A stretch of 64,000 nt of DNA from Pseudomonas asplenii (GCF_001293465.1 NZ_JSYZ01000009.1:661090-725089); one strand, 5' to 3'. Positions 35,358 to 48,145 are shown, counted from the first letter of the stretch. Translations and numbers: made by a program. The notes: generated by a model from the sequence alone, not told the origin.

Positions 35358-36191
35358 TCAGCCGCAGCTGGGTGCATTCTTTTCCTGACGCTTGGCTTCG
35401 CCCCACAAGGCGTCCAATTCTTCGAGGGTGCAATCTTCCATGGGACGATGGGTATCGCGCAATGCCTGTTCGACAAATCGGAAACGTCGGTCGAACTTGC
35501 CATTGGCACCACGCAGGGCGTTTTCCGGGTCGACCTTGAGGTGCCGGGCCAGGTTGACCACGCTGAACAGCAGGTCGCCGACCTCGTCGGCCATGGCCGC
35601 CGAGTCGTTGTCCGCCATCGCTTCAAGCACTTCGTCGAGTTCTTCACGGATCTTGTCCACCACCGGTAGCGCCGCCGGCCAGTCGAAACCGACCTGGGCG
35701 GCACGCTTCTGCAGTTTTGCCGCCCGGGACAGTGCCGGCAAGGCGGCAGGCACGTCATCAAGCAGCGACAACTGCTCGGGAGCGCGGTGGTTCTCGGCGC
35801 GCTCCTCGGCCTTGATCTCTTCCCAGCGCCGCTTGACCTGCTCTTCGCTCAGACGCGGCAAGTCCACCGGGGCATACAGGTCGCCGGTGGGGAATACATG
35901 GGGGTGGCGACGGATCAACTTGCGGACGATGCCATCGACCACGCCGTCGAACTCGAAACGCCCTTCTTCACGGGCCAGTTGGCTGTAGTAGACCACCTGG
36001 AACAGCAGGTCGCCCAGTTCCCCCAGCAGATGCTCGAAATCCCCGCGCTCGATGGCGTCGGCCACCTCGTAGGCTTCCTCAAGCGTGTGGGGAACGATGG
36101 TGGCATAGCTTTGCTGGATGTCCCAGGGGCAACCGTATTGCGGGTCGCGCAGCCGGGCCATCAGGTGCAGCAGGTCTTGGAGGCTGTACAT
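35358..36191 (-). CDS. mazG: Nucleoside triphosphate pyrophosphohydrolase MazG
   Basis: The product has 277 residues and two MazG domains. The first holds HTLEEAYEVADAIERGD and LGELGDLLFQVVYY (metal-binding EExxE and ExxD); the second holds EELDEVLEAMADND and DEVGDLLFSVVNLARH. MazG hydrolyses NTPs and dNTPs to the monophosphates and in E. coli lowers ppGpp during starvation, which fits its place next to relA. The order relA-mazG matches PAO1 as I remember it. Confidence 0.95.
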   Translation of the reverse strand: MYSLQDLLHLMARLRDPQYGCPWDIQQSYATIVPHTLEEAYEVADAIERGDFEHLLGELGDLLFQVVYYSQLAREEGRFEFDGVVDGIVRKLIRRHPHVFPTGDLYAPVDLPRLSEEQVKRRWEEIKAEERAENHRAPEQLSLLDDVPAALPALSRAAKLQKRAAQVGFDWPAALPVVDKIREELDEVLEAMADNDSAAMADEVGDLLFSVVNLARHLKVDPENALRGANGKFDRRFRFVEQALRDTHRPMEDCTLEELDALWGEAKRQEKNAPSCG

Positions 36192-36249
36192 CAGTCGTTC
36201 TCTGTACGATTGAATTGAGCGTCGCGAGCGAGGGTATGGCGAGGCGGAG

Positions 36250-36300
36250 CCTGGACGAAAAAGCGGAGTTGACTGTAGTCAATAAGCATTTTCGTCCAGG
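36250..36300. repeat. Nested extragenic palindrome between mazG and relA
   Basis: CCTGGACGAAAA (36250-36261) pairs exactly with TTTTCGTCCAGG (36289-36300), and inside lies TTGACT/AGTCAA (36270-36283). The surrounding sequence (GCGAGGCGGAGCC on one side, CCAACGAAGCCGGAC on the other) resembles a palindromic element I recall as scattered through Pseudomonas genomes. Confidence 0.6.
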
Positions 36301-36330
36301 TTCCAACGAAGCCGGACCGAGCGCAGCAGC

Positions 36331-38571
36331 TCAAGTCGTGCGGTTGCGCCGGGTTTCGATGATGTTGGGTAGTTGGGAAATCCGCCCCAGCAACCGCCCC
36401 AACGCGTCCAGCCCCGGGATCTCGATGGTCAGGGACATCAACGCGGTGTTGTCCTCCTTGTTCGAGCGGGTGTTGACCGCCAGCACGTTGATCCGCTCGT
36501 TGAGCAACACCTGGGACACGTCACGCAGCAGACCGGAACGGTCGTAGGCGCGGATCATGATATCCACCGGATAGGTCGATACCGGCACCGGCCCCCAGCT
36601 GACCTGGATGATCCGCTCCGGCTCGCGCGAGCTCAGTTGCAGCACCGAGGCGCAGTCCTGGCGGTGAATGCTCACCCCGCGGCCCTGGGTGATGTAGCCG
36701 ACGATGGCATCGCCCGGCAGCGGCTGGCAGCAGCCGGCCATCTGGGTCATCAGGTTGCCGACGCCCTGGATCTGGATGTCGCCGCGCTTGCCCGGCTTGT
36801 ACCCGGCGGACTTGCGCGGGATCAGTTCCAACTGCTCGTTGCCACGCTCGGGCTCGACCAGTTGCTGCGCGGTGTTGACCAGTTGCGCCAGGCGCAGGTC
36901 GCCGGCGCCGAGGGCGGCGAACATGTCCTCGGCGGTCTTCATGTTGGCCTTGTCGGCCAGCTTGTCGAAGTCCACCTGGGGCAGGTCCAGGCGCGTCAGC
37001 TCGCGTTCGAGCAAGGTCTTGCCGGCCGCGACGTTCTGGTCACGCGCCTGCAGCTTGAACCAGTGGACGATCTTCGCCCGCGCCCGCGAGGTGGTCACGT
37101 AGCCCAGGTTCGAGTTCAGCCAGTCGCGGCTCGGCGTGCCGTGCTTGCTGGTGATGATCTCCACCTGCTCGCCGGTCTGCAGGCTGTAGTTGAGCGGCAC
37201 GATGCGCCCGTTGATCTTCGCGCCCCGGCAGTTGTGGCCGATCTCGGTGTGCACGCGGTAGGCGAAGTCCAGCGGCGTGGCGCCCTTGGGCAGGTCGATC
37301 GCATGCCCGTCCGGGGTGAAGACATAGACCCGGTCCGGCTCGATATCGACCCGCAACTGGTCCGCCAGGCCACCGATGTCCCCCAGTTCCTCATGCCATT
37401 CCAGCACCTGACGCAACCAGGAGATCTTCTCTTCATAGTGGTTGGAGCCGGACTTGACGTCGGTGCCCTTGTATTTCCAGTGGGCGCAGACGCCGAGTTC
37501 CGCCTCCTCGTGCATGGCGTGGGTGCGGATCTGCACTTCCAGCACCTTGCCTTCCGGCCCGATCACCGCGGTGTGCAGCGAGCGATAGCCGTTTTCCTTG
37601 GGGTTGGCGATGTAGTCGTCGAATTCCTTGGGGATATGCCGCCACAGGGTGTGGACGATCCCCAGCGCGGTGTAGCAGTCGCGCATTTCCGGCACCAGCA
37701 CACGAACCGCGCGCACGTCGTAGATCTGGCTGAACTCCAGACCCTTGCGCTGCATTTTGCGCCAGATCGAATAGATGTGCTTGGCCCGGCCGCTGATGTC
37801 GGCCTTGACGCCGGTCGCCAGCAGTTCGTTTTCCAGCTGGCACATCACCTCGCTGATGAAACGCTCGCGATCGAGCCGCCGCTCGTGCAGCAGCTTGGCG
37901 ATCTGCTTGTACTGGTCGGGCTCCAGGTAACGGAAGGACAGGTCCTCCAGCTCCCACTTGATATGCCCGATACCCAGGCGATGGGCCAGCGGCGCGTAGA
38001 TGTCGAACACCTCGCGGGCCACGCGGTTGCGCTTCTCCTCGTCGGCGGTCTTCACCGCCCGGATGGCGCAGGTCCGCTCGGCCAGCTTGATCAGCGCAAC
38101 ACGCACGTCGTCGACCATCGCCACGAGCATCTTGCGCAGGTTCTCCACCTGCACCTGGGTACCCATGACCTGGGACTGGCGCGGGCTGAGGCTGGCACTG
38201 ATGGCCGCCATGCGCAGCACGCCATCGATCAGCTTGGCCACCACCGGGCCGAATTTCTGGCTGACCGCCGGCAACAGGATCTGCCCCTGGCGCACGCCAC
38301 GGTACAGAACGGCGGCGACCAGCGAATCCTGGTCGAGCTTGAGGTCGGCGAGGATATCGGCGATCTCGAGCCCGGTACTGAAACTGCCCCCTTCGGCCCA
38401 TGCATCCTGGGTCGGCAGGGTCTGCTGTTCGGCAAGCCGTGCGTACTCGCAGGCCTCCTTCAATGCTTCGCGGTCCAGCGCCGGATCGACGCTCACCGTA
38501 TGGTCGAGCCATGCCTCGAGATTGATACTGCCGTCGGTGTTGATCGGCTGGTGTGCTCTCACCTGTACCAT
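36331..38571 (-). CDS. relA: (p)ppGpp synthetase RelA
   Basis: The product has 746 residues. The N-terminal hydrolase domain is degenerate (LYRGVRQGQI where the SpoT-type HD motif would be), as in synthetase-only RelA. The synthetase domain has IYDVRAVRVLV and EFDDYIANPKENGYRSLH. A TGS domain follows (VFTPDGHAIDLPKGATPLDFAY), then a zinc-finger-like CCQPLPGD and a C-terminal ACT domain. It makes pppGpp and ppGpp on stalled ribosomes. It lies between rlmD and mazG on the same strand. Confidence 0.97.
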   Translation of the reverse strand: MVQVRAHQPINTDGSINLEAWLDHTVSVDPALDREALKEACEYARLAEQQTLPTQDAWAEGGSFSTGLEIADILADLKLDQDSLVAAVLYRGVRQGQILLPAVSQKFGPVVAKLIDGVLRMAAISASLSPRQSQVMGTQVQVENLRKMLVAMVDDVRVALIKLAERTCAIRAVKTADEEKRNRVAREVFDIYAPLAHRLGIGHIKWELEDLSFRYLEPDQYKQIAKLLHERRLDRERFISEVMCQLENELLATGVKADISGRAKHIYSIWRKMQRKGLEFSQIYDVRAVRVLVPEMRDCYTALGIVHTLWRHIPKEFDDYIANPKENGYRSLHTAVIGPEGKVLEVQIRTHAMHEEAELGVCAHWKYKGTDVKSGSNHYEEKISWLRQVLEWHEELGDIGGLADQLRVDIEPDRVYVFTPDGHAIDLPKGATPLDFAYRVHTEIGHNCRGAKINGRIVPLNYSLQTGEQVEIITSKHGTPSRDWLNSNLGYVTTSRARAKIVHWFKLQARDQNVAAGKTLLERELTRLDLPQVDFDKLADKANMKTAEDMFAALGAGDLRLAQLVNTAQQLVEPERGNEQLELIPRKSAGYKPGKRGDIQIQGVGNLMTQMAGCCQPLPGDAIVGYITQGRGVSIHRQDCASVLQLSSREPERIIQVSWGPVPVSTYPVDIMIRAYDRSGLLRDVSQVLLNERINVLAVNTRSNKEDNTALMSLTIEIPGLDALGRLLGRISQLPNIIETRRNRTT

Positions 38572-38628
38572 CTTGCTTACCTTCCCTACGACGCAGATTC
38601 AATGCGTCAGAATCGCTGGCCGTACATT

Positions 38629-38669
38629 GTCCCCTGCACTCCGGCAGGGCTGGTCGGAGTGCGGGGACG
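38629..38669. repeat. Hairpin between rlmD and relA
   Basis: GTCCCC-T-GCACTCCG pairs with CGGAGTGC-G-GGGGAC around an 11-base loop, a near-perfect 14-15 bp stem with one mismatch. No T-tract follows, so it may be an mRNA-stabilising or processing structure between two genes of the same direction. Confidence 0.5.
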
Positions 38670-38674
38670 GCCAG

Positions 38675-40045
38675 TCAGACTAGACGAGCATCCTGGCTCG
38701 TTTCAAATAACGCCATGGCCTCGACATGCGCTGTCTGCGGAAACATATCGAGGATCCCGGCACGTTTTAACCGGTAGCCCTGCTTGATCAATTCGACCGT
38801 GTCGCGCGCCAGAGTCGCGGGGTTGCACGACACATACACCAGACGCCTGGCACCCAATCCGGCAAGCTTGCCGACCATCTCGAAGGCACCGTCGCGTGGT
38901 GGGTCCAAGAGTACCGCAGAAAAGCCTGCTTTGGCCCAACCGGCATCATTCAGAGGCTGGGATAAATCGGCCTGAAAAAAGCTCGCGTTATGCAGATTGT
39001 TCGCAGCGGCATTGGCGGCAGCCCGCTCGACCATGGTCTGCACGCCCTCCACCGCCACCACCTCGCGCACCTGGCGGGCCAGTGGCAGGGCGAAGTTGCC
39101 CAGGCCGCAAAACAGGTCCAGCACCCGCTCATCGGGCGCCGGCTGCAGCCAGTCGAGCGCCTGGGCCACCATCGCCTCGTTGACCCCGGCGTTGACCTGG
39201 ACGAAATCCCCCGGCCGATAGGCCAGTTCCAGGTTCCACCGTTCCAGGCGATAGCCCAGCGGCAGCGAGGCGTCCACCGGCTGCGGAGCGTCTTCGCCCT
39301 GCAGCCAGAGCTGTGCACCATGCCGTTCGCAGAAGTCGCGCAGGATCTGCAGGTCATCGGCCGACAGCGGCGACATGTGCCGCAGCAACAGCGCCACCGC
39401 CGAACCGCTGAACAGTTCGACATGCCCCAGCGACTGGGGTTTGCCCAGGCGCCGGAGCATCGCCGGCAGACCGTTCATGAGCGGCTGCAGGGCCGCGACC
39501 AGCACCGGGCAGTCGTCGATGGCGACGATGTCCTGGCTGGACGCCGCACGAAAGCCGACCTCCAGTTGCCTGGCCCGGGCATCCCAGCGCACCGCCACCC
39601 GGGCCCGCCGGCGATAGCCGAACTCGGGACCGCTCAGCGGCACCGCCCATTCCTCCGGCTCGACACCAGCTACCCGCGACAGCTGCTCGGCGAGCAGGCG
39701 CTGCTTGAGCGCCAACTGGTCTGCATGGGGCATGTGCTGAATACTGCAACCACCGCAGCGCCCGGCATGGGCGCAGGGCGCCGTGCGGCGCTGGTCGCTG
39801 GCGAGCAGCAGGCGCTCGCTGCGCGCCTCGACGACCCTGCCATGGGCGCCCAATACCCGCGCCTCGACTTCCTCGCCGGCCAGGGCGCCGGCGACGAACC
39901 AGGTACGCCCCTCGATAAAGGCGATGCCGCGGCCGTCATTGGCCAGCCGCTCGATCGTCAGCCGCTGTTTCTTGCCCACCGGCACTTGCGGGGCCCGGCT
40001 GCCGCCAGTCGGCTGGAAGCGCAGGCCTTTGTGCTGTCTGGCCAT
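38675..40045 (-). CDS. rlmD: 23S rRNA (uracil(1939)-C(5))-methyltransferase
   Basis: The product has 456 residues. An N-terminal TRAM domain ([20 protein letters not shown]) is followed by the iron-sulfur Cys cluster [17 protein letters not shown]. The SAM domain carries [16 protein letters not shown] and the catalytic Cys in [12 protein letters not shown]. It methylates U1939 of 23S rRNA (E. coli RumA). Its stop and the cysM stop are only 1-3 bases apart, since it starts at 40045 where cysM ends. Confidence 0.95.
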   Translation of the reverse strand: MARQHKGLRFQPTGGSRAPQVPVGKKQRLTIERLANDGRGIAFIEGRTWFVAGALAGEEVEARVLGAHGRVVEARSERLLLASDQRRTAPCAHAGRCGGCSIQHMPHADQLALKQRLLAEQLSRVAGVEPEEWAVPLSGPEFGYRRRARVAVRWDARARQLEVGFRAASSQDIVAIDDCPVLVAALQPLMNGLPAMLRRLGKPQSLGHVELFSGSAVALLLRHMSPLSADDLQILRDFCERHGAQLWLQGEDAPQPVDASLPLGYRLERWNLELAYRPGDFVQVNAGVNEAMVAQALDWLQPAPDERVLDLFCGLGNFALPLARQVREVVAVEGVQTMVERAAANAAANNLHNASFFQADLSQPLNDAGWAKAGFSAVLLDPPRDGAFEMVGKLAGLGARRLVYVSCNPATLARDTVELIKQGYRLKRAGILDMFPQTAHVEAMALFETSQDARLV

Positions 40046-40947
40046 CAGTTGGGAGAATCGTAGATGCCGGTCGACAGGTAGCGGTCGCCGCGGTCACAGA
40101 TGATCGCGACCATCACCGCGTTCTCGACCTCGCGCGACAGGCGCAGCATGGCCGCCACCGCACCGCCCGAGGACACGCCACAGAATACGCCTTCCTCACG
40201 GGCCAGACGACGCATGACGTCTTCCGCTTCCTCCTGGCCCATGTCGACGATGCGGTCGACCCGCTCGGATTGGAAAATCCGGGGCAGGTACTCATGGGGC
40301 CAACGACGGATGCCCGGGATCGTGGCACCTTCCATCGGCTGCAGGCCGACGATCTGCACGCCGGGATTCTGCTCCTTCAGGTAGCGCGATACGCCCATGA
40401 TGGTGCCGGTGGTGCCCATGGAACTGACGAAGTGGGTGATGGTGCCCTGGGTCTGCCGCCAGATTTCCGGACCGGTGCCGGTGTAGTGAGCCTCGGGGTT
40501 GTCGCCGTTGGCGAACTGGTCGAGCACCTTGCCGCGGCCTTCGGCCTGCATCCGCTCGGCGAGGTCGCGGGCACCTTCCATGCCCTCCTCGCGGCTGACC
40601 AGGATCAGCTCGGCGCCATAGGCGGTCATCGCCGCCTTGCGCTCGGCCGTGGAGTTGTCGGGCATGATCAGGATCATCCTGTAGCCCTTGATCGCCGCGG
40701 CCATGGCCAGGGCGATCCCGGTGTTGCCCGAGGTCGCCTCGATCAGTGTGTCGCCGGGCTGGATCTGCCCACGCAATTCGGCGCGGGTGATCATCGACAG
40801 GGCCGGACGGTCCTTCACGGAGCCTGCTGGATTGTTCCCTTCAAGCTTGAGCAGGAGGGTATTGCTGGTATTTCCAGGCAGGCGTTGCAGACGAACCAGG
40901 GGCGTGTTGCCGATGCAATCGGCGATAGTTGGATACTGCAAGGTCAT
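40045..40947 (-). CDS. cysM: Cysteine synthase B
   Basis: The product has 300 residues. The PLP Lys45 lies in [12 protein letters not shown], the substrate loop is [12 protein letters not shown] and the phosphate-binding region reads [16 protein letters not shown]. It makes cysteine from O-acetylserine (CysM also accepts thiosulfate). The start at 40947 gives the usual N-terminus [17 protein letters not shown]. It lies directly upstream of rlmD with a one-base overlap. Confidence 0.96.
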   Translation of the reverse strand: MTLQYPTIADCIGNTPLVRLQRLPGNTSNTLLLKLEGNNPAGSVKDRPALSMITRAELRGQIQPGDTLIEATSGNTGIALAMAAAIKGYRMILIMPDNSTAERKAAMTAYGAELILVSREEGMEGARDLAERMQAEGRGKVLDQFANGDNPEAHYTGTGPEIWRQTQGTITHFVSSMGTTGTIMGVSRYLKEQNPGVQIVGLQPMEGATIPGIRRWPHEYLPRIFQSERVDRIVDMGQEEAEDVMRRLAREEGVFCGVSSGGAVAAMLRLSREVENAVMVAIICDRGDRYLSTGIYDSPN

Positions 40948-41028
40948 GGCGTATTCGCAATCCAGACTGCGGGGGGCGCCTATCATACCGGCAAACGCCT
41001 GCGGCCCATATCACGCAAAGTGCGATGC

Positions 41029-42441
41029 TTATGGCTTCTGGCTATAAGCCGCTTCGAGAATGCCGAGGGCGCTGCCCGCATCCGCAGGCATGCAGGCCAG
41101 CAGCCGTACATTCAGGCGCAGCCCCTGCGCAGTGTTCTGTGCCCAGACCGAGCCGCCCTGACGCTGCACGGCATTGCGCGCGATACTCAGGCCGAGGCCG
41201 AAGCCGCCGTCTCCGGGGCGCGAACCGTCAAGGCGGGTGAACGGTGCGAAGATCCGCTCCAGGTCCTGCTCGGCCACGCCACCGCCCTGGTCCTCCAGCC
41301 ACACGACCCAGTACGGACCTTCGCGGCGCCCGTCGAGACGGATGATACCGCCCGGCGGCGAATGGCGGATCGCATTGCGCAGAATGTTCTCCAGGGCCTG
41401 GGCCAGGCTGTTGAGGTGGCCACGCACCCAGCACGAGGCATCCAGCGCGCAGTGCAGACGCGTCGAGGGCCAACCGCTTTCATAACAGGCATCCTCCACG
41501 AGCATTTCCCAGAGGGCCTGGAGCTGGATGTCCTCCTTGTGCAGGGGCGCCCGCTCGGTATCGAGCCAGGCCAGTTGCAGGGTGTCCTCCACCAGCCGCT
41601 GCATGCCGTCGACTTCACGGGCCAGGCGCCTGCGCAGCTCATCCAGGCTCTCCTCGCCATCACAGCAGACACGCAGGCGACTGAGGGGGGTGCGCATTTC
41701 ATGGGAGAGGTCGCGCAACAGTTGCTGCTGCAGGCCCACGGTGGTTTGCAGGCGCTCGGACATCTGGTCGAATGCCCGCCCCAGTTCGCCCAGCTCGTCC
41801 TGGCGGCTGGTGGTGCGCGACGACAAGCGGGTGCCCAACTGATCGGCACGCCAGGCATTGGCCTGGGCCCGCAGGTGGTTCAACGGCTGGATCAGCAGGC
41901 GGTACAGGCCGACACACAACAACAGCGTGAACAGCCCCGGAATCAGCCCATTGGTGACCAGGCGCCAGAACCACTGGTAGCGCCCGGGCATGAAGCGCTG
42001 TGGCAACTCCATCACCAGGCTGCCGGCCTCCGGATTCTGCGGGAAGGGAACCTTCAGCCAGGGCAACCCGACCACATGACGGCTCACCGGCCAGTCCAGC
42101 CCACGCAGGAAGGTCAGGCGCTGGCTTTCGCTCCAGAGCAGGGGCTGCGAGGACAACGACTGCAGGTCGCCGCCGATGACCCCGCTCCAGGTCGACTCAT
42201 GCTCGCGCAGTTCCTGCAGCCAGCGGTCGACCCCCGCCTGCCCGTCGGCCTCCCAGGCCTGCCCGGCGGCGAAGGCATAACCCTTGAGCGTGGTGCGTGC
42301 CTCCTCGGACAGGTAGGCGTTCTGCTGCTCCATGTAGCGGCCCCAGTACCAGCTCAGCCAGATCATCAGCAGACAGAACGCGACCAGCAGCAGGGCCAGC
42401 TTCCAGAACAGCGAATGTCGCCCGGGCAGCCTACACCTCAT
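41029..42441 (-). CDS. pirS: Sensor histidine kinase, PirS-like
   Basis: The product has 470 residues. An N-terminal membrane helix (LFWKLALLLVAFCLLMIWLSW), a periplasmic sensor of about 130 residues and a second helix (LIPGLFTLLLCVGLYRLL) lead into a HAMP segment. The kinase core has the phospho-His in LLRDLSHEMRTPLSRL and an HATPase with DQGGGV and GFGLGLS. Gene order (cysM-rlmD-relA downstream, gacS divergent) matches the P. aeruginosa pirRS locus for ferric enterobactin, but no pirA receptor is present, so the stimulus may differ. It overlaps the regulator gene by 11 bases. Confidence 0.85.
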   Translation of the reverse strand: MRCRLPGRHSLFWKLALLLVAFCLLMIWLSWYWGRYMEQQNAYLSEEARTTLKGYAFAAGQAWEADGQAGVDRWLQELREHESTWSGVIGGDLQSLSSQPLLWSESQRLTFLRGLDWPVSRHVVGLPWLKVPFPQNPEAGSLVMELPQRFMPGRYQWFWRLVTNGLIPGLFTLLLCVGLYRLLIQPLNHLRAQANAWRADQLGTRLSSRTTSRQDELGELGRAFDQMSERLQTTVGLQQQLLRDLSHEMRTPLSRLRVCCDGEESLDELRRRLAREVDGMQRLVEDTLQLAWLDTERAPLHKEDIQLQALWEMLVEDACYESGWPSTRLHCALDASCWVRGHLNSLAQALENILRNAIRHSPPGGIIRLDGRREGPYWVVWLEDQGGGVAEQDLERIFAPFTRLDGSRPGDGGFGLGLSIARNAVQRQGGSVWAQNTAQGLRLNVRLLACMPADAGSALGILEAAYSQKP

Positions 42442-43159
42442 CGCCGGCGCTCAACACGTAGCCCTTGCCCCAGACCGTGCGCAGCTCGCGCTCGGTGTAG
42501 CCGACCGCCTTGAGCTTGCGGCGAATCTGGCTGACATGCATGTCCAGGCTGCGGTCGTGGGTCGCATAGCCACGCTGCAGGACATGTTGATAAAGGAAGG
42601 CCTTGCTCAGTACCTCGTCGCCATGACGGTGCAGGGTCTCCAGCAGACGGTACTCGCTGCGGGTGAGGCCCGCCCATTGCGCGCCGAAGTGCACATCGCA
42701 GCGTTCATCGTCGAAACGCAGGGCATGCCCGGCCTCACGCGGTAGCGCCACCGGCAGGGGCATGGGGCGCCGCTCCAGGGCGACCCGGCGCAGGATGGCC
42801 TCGATCCGCACCCGCAACTCCGCCATGCTGAACGGCTTGGGCAGGTAGTCGTCGGCGCCCAGGCGAAAACCGCTGATGCGGTCCGCCTCGGCACCGAGGG
42901 CGGACATCAGGATCACCGGCAGCGAATGACTGCGACGCAGATGCGTCAGTACTTCGAGGCCATCCATGCCTGGCAGCAGGATGTCCATCAACACGACGTC
43001 GAAGACCTGATTGCGCGCCAGCTCCAGGCCGTCCTGGCCGTTGCGGCACCAGGTCACCTCGAAGCCGCAGCGGCCCAGTTGCTCATGCACGTAGGCCCCC
43101 AGCACGGTGTCATCTTCGATCGCCAGAATACTCGGGTGGCCAGCAGGTACGGGATTCAT
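42431..43159 (-). CDS. pirR: OmpR-family response regulator, PirR-like
   Basis: The product has 242 residues from the ATG at 43159 (an in-frame upstream ATG at 43189 is less likely). The receiver has the acidic pair IEDD, the phospho-Asp in VLMDILLPGMDG and the Lys in YLPKPFS. The winged helix carries LTRSEYRLLETLHRHGDEVLSK and RSLDMHVSQIRRKL. It is the partner of the overlapping sensor kinase and is transcribed away from gacS. Confidence 0.87.
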   Translation of the reverse strand: MNPVPAGHPSILAIEDDTVLGAYVHEQLGRCGFEVTWCRNGQDGLELARNQVFDVVLMDILLPGMDGLEVLTHLRRSHSLPVILMSALGAEADRISGFRLGADDYLPKPFSMAELRVRIEAILRRVALERRPMPLPVALPREAGHALRFDDERCDVHFGAQWAGLTRSEYRLLETLHRHGDEVLSKAFLYQHVLQRGYATHDRSLDMHVSQIRRKLKAVGYTERELRTVWGKGYVLSAGDEV

Positions 43160-43399
43160 TAGTGTCTGCAAACAATTCTCAATAACCAATTATTCAAGAT
43201 TGCCGCCGCCGCGACAAGCCGGCGACGGCGCCCGGCCGTCAGATGCCGCTCCCGCAGGCATGGACGGCCCGGCGAACTTTGCGAGATTTCCGCCACCTCA
43301 TATGGCTACACTGCGCAGGTGGAGCGGGCGCAGGAAGCGCTCGCCGGAAATAGAAGATCGCCGTGTCTGCCAAACGCCGTATCTGATGGAGAGTATTGC

Positions 43400-46153
<2,754 letters not shown>

Positions 46154-46219
46154 TCCACGGCAATACACGCCCAGGTGAGCGGCGCTAGGCTGCCGGTCAC
46201 TTTCGAAAGGAAAATCGTC

Positions 46220-47209
46220 ATGCGTGGAATACTCTTCAGCAGCCAGACCTACGACCGCGACAGTTTCCAGGCCAGCGCCCCGCCCGCCGGCCTCGAACTG
46301 CACTTCCAGGCCGCGCGCCTGAGCGTGGATACCGCGCCTCTGGCCGAGCGGCACGAGGTGGTCTGCGCCTTCATCAACGATGACCTGAGCGCCCCGGTAC
46401 TGGAACAACTGGCCGCCGGCGGCACCCGCCTGATCGCGCTGCGTTCGGCCGGCTACAACCACGTCGACCTGACCGCCGCCCGGCGCCTGGGCCTGAGCGT
46501 GGTCCGCGTACCCGCCTACTCGCCCCACGCCGTGGCCGAACATGCGGTGGCGCTGATCCTCGCGCTCAACCGTCGCCTGCACCGGGCCTACAACCGTACC
46601 CGCGAGGGCGACTTCAGCCTGCACGGACTGACCGGCTTCGACCTCGCCGGCAAGACCGTCGGCATCGTCGGTACCGGCCAGATCGGCGCGACCTTCGCAC
46701 GGATCATGGCCGGCTTCGGCTGCCAGTTGCTGGCCTACGACCCCTACCCGAACCCGGAGGTCCTGGCCCTCGGCGCCCGCTACCTGGAACTGCCGGAACT
46801 GCTCGCCCAGTCGCGGATCATCAGCCTGCATTGCCCGCTGACCGCCGACACCCGCTACCTGATCAACCGCGACAGCCTCGCCCACCTGCAGCCCGGGGCC
46901 ATGCTGATCAATACCGGGCGCGGCGGCCTGGTGGACACGCCGGCCCTGATCGACGCGCTCAAGGATGGCCAGCTCGGCTACCTCGGGCTGGACGTCTACG
47001 AGGAGGAGGCCCAACTGTTCTTCGAGGACCGCTCCGACCTGCCGCTGCAGGACGACGTGCTGGCGCGGCTGCTGACCTTTCCCAATGTGATCGTCACCGC
47101 GCACCAGGCCTTCCTGACCCAGGAAGCCCTGGCGGCGATCGCCGCCACCACCCTGGACAACATCGCCGCCTGGCAAGCCGGCCGGCCGCAGAACCTGGTG
47201 GAGGGCTGA
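46220..47209 (+). CDS. ldhA: D-lactate dehydrogenase, fermentative
   Basis: The product has 329 residues of the D-2-hydroxyacid dehydrogenase family. The NAD-binding motif is VGIVGTGQIGATFARI; active-site Arg, Glu and His lie in LIALRSAGYNHVDL, YEEEAQLFFED and IVTAHQAFLTQEAL. It reduces pyruvate to D-lactate. It follows gacS by 66 bases on the same strand, the same order as in PAO1 (gacS-ldhA). The start at 46220 has GAAAGGAAA about 7-12 bases upstream. Confidence 0.95.
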   Translation: MRGILFSSQTYDRDSFQASAPPAGLELHFQAARLSVDTAPLAERHEVVCAFINDDLSAPVLEQLAAGGTRLIALRSAGYNHVDLTAARRLGLSVVRVPAYSPHAVAEHAVALILALNRRLHRAYNRTREGDFSLHGLTGFDLAGKTVGIVGTGQIGATFARIMAGFGCQLLAYDPYPNPEVLALGARYLELPELLAQSRIISLHCPLTADTRYLINRDSLAHLQPGAMLINTGRGGLVDTPALIDALKDGQLGYLGLDVYEEEAQLFFEDRSDLPLQDDVLARLLTFPNVIVTAHQAFLTQEALAAIAATTLDNIAAWQAGRPQNLVEG

Positions 47210-47306
47210 TCGGCGGGAAAGCCCGGCCAACCGGATCGAAGGTCGCAAGCGGCTGCCATCGGTCGGGCCTCTGCGTGCTAGCATATCGGCCATATTTGGA
47301 GGACCC

Positions 47307-47741
47307 ATGGTCGAACACGATTTCCGCTACAGCCTGATGAACCCGCAACACACCCTGACCGAATGCCGCGCCCTGGTGCCGGGTCGCTACCAGGTCACCG
47401 GCAACGGTGGCTCGATCCGCATCGACGACGTGCTGCTGGTCACCCTCAAGGGCAGCCGTGACCTGTCCATGCGCCTGACCGTCGAAACCGTAAGGCACCT
47501 GATCAACCCGCCCGGGCAGTGGACCGCCATGGCCCGTGGGCCGGTGTTCGGCGAGTTGGCCATCCACCAGTGGCAGGTCAATTGCGACAGCTGCGCCAAA
47601 CAGTTGGACTTCGAATTCGCCGTGGACGCCAAGCTCGGCACCCCGGCACAGAAACCCGCAGCCACGGCCCGTATCGCCGAGCTGGGCTGGACCACCCAGG
47701 GCGAGAAGCACCTCTGCCCGAAATGCCAGGAGGCAATATGA
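47307..47741 (+). CDS. Conserved hypothetical protein with Cys pairs
   Basis: The product has 144 residues. The sequence has a mostly beta N-terminal part and two CxxC pairs, CDSC near residue 92-95 and CPKC at the C-terminus, which could bind a zinc ion. It is the PA0926-type protein by position (after ldhA, before a META-domain lipoprotein). No function is known. TTTGGAGG lies 6-9 bases before the ATG. Its stop overlaps the next start. Confidence 0.8.
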   Translation: MVEHDFRYSLMNPQHTLTECRALVPGRYQVTGNGGSIRIDDVLLVTLKGSRDLSMRLTVETVRHLINPPGQWTAMARGPVFGELAIHQWQVNCDSCAKQLDFEFAVDAKLGTPAQKPAATARIAELGWTTQGEKHLCPKCQEAI

Positions 47742-48145
47742 TGAAACAAGCGGTGATTCTGGGGATGCTGGCCACCAGCCTGTTGGGCTGTGCCGGCGAC
47801 CGTGTGCACCTGCAACAGGATCACAGCTATGTGCTGGAGTGGATCGGGGAACGTCCACTGATCGACAACAGCCACCTGACCGTCACCCTTGGCGATGACG
47901 GCCGGGCCTATGGCAGCGGCGGTTGCAACCACTGGTTCGCCCCCTACACCCTGGACGGCGACAACCTGAGCTTCGGCAAGGTCGGCAGCACCCGCAAACT
48001 CTGCGCCCCTGCCCTGATGGAGCAGGAGAAACGCTTCCTGCAGGCGCTGGAAAACGTTCAGCGCTGGGACATCTCCCCCGTCGAACAGGTACGCTTCTGG
48101 CCAGCCCAGGGCCAACCACTGCGCCTGTGGTCTGAAGAAGGCTGA
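47738..48145 (+). CDS. META-domain (HslJ-like) lipoprotein
   Basis: The product has 135 residues from the first ATG (47738; a second ATG follows at once). The lipobox is SLLGC (Cys near 18), then the META domain, with SHLTVTLGDDGRAYGSGGCNHW as its conserved core (Asn-His region) and KLCAPALMEQEKRFLQAL. HslJ in E. coli is a heat-shock outer-membrane protein linked to novobiocin tolerance. AGGAGG lies about 4-9 bases upstream and the gene is coupled to its neighbour. Confidence 0.83.
   Translation: MMKQAVILGMLATSLLGCAGDRVHLQQDHSYVLEWIGERPLIDNSHLTVTLGDDGRAYGSGGCNHWFAPYTLDGDNLSFGKVGSTRKLCAPALMEQEKRFLQALENVQRWDISPVEQVRFWPAQGQPLRLWSEEG

Noticed and set aside
36373..38787. An 804-codon open frame antisense to relA
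   Set aside because: A shadow of relA: no coherent domain, composition typical of an antisense GC-rich frame.
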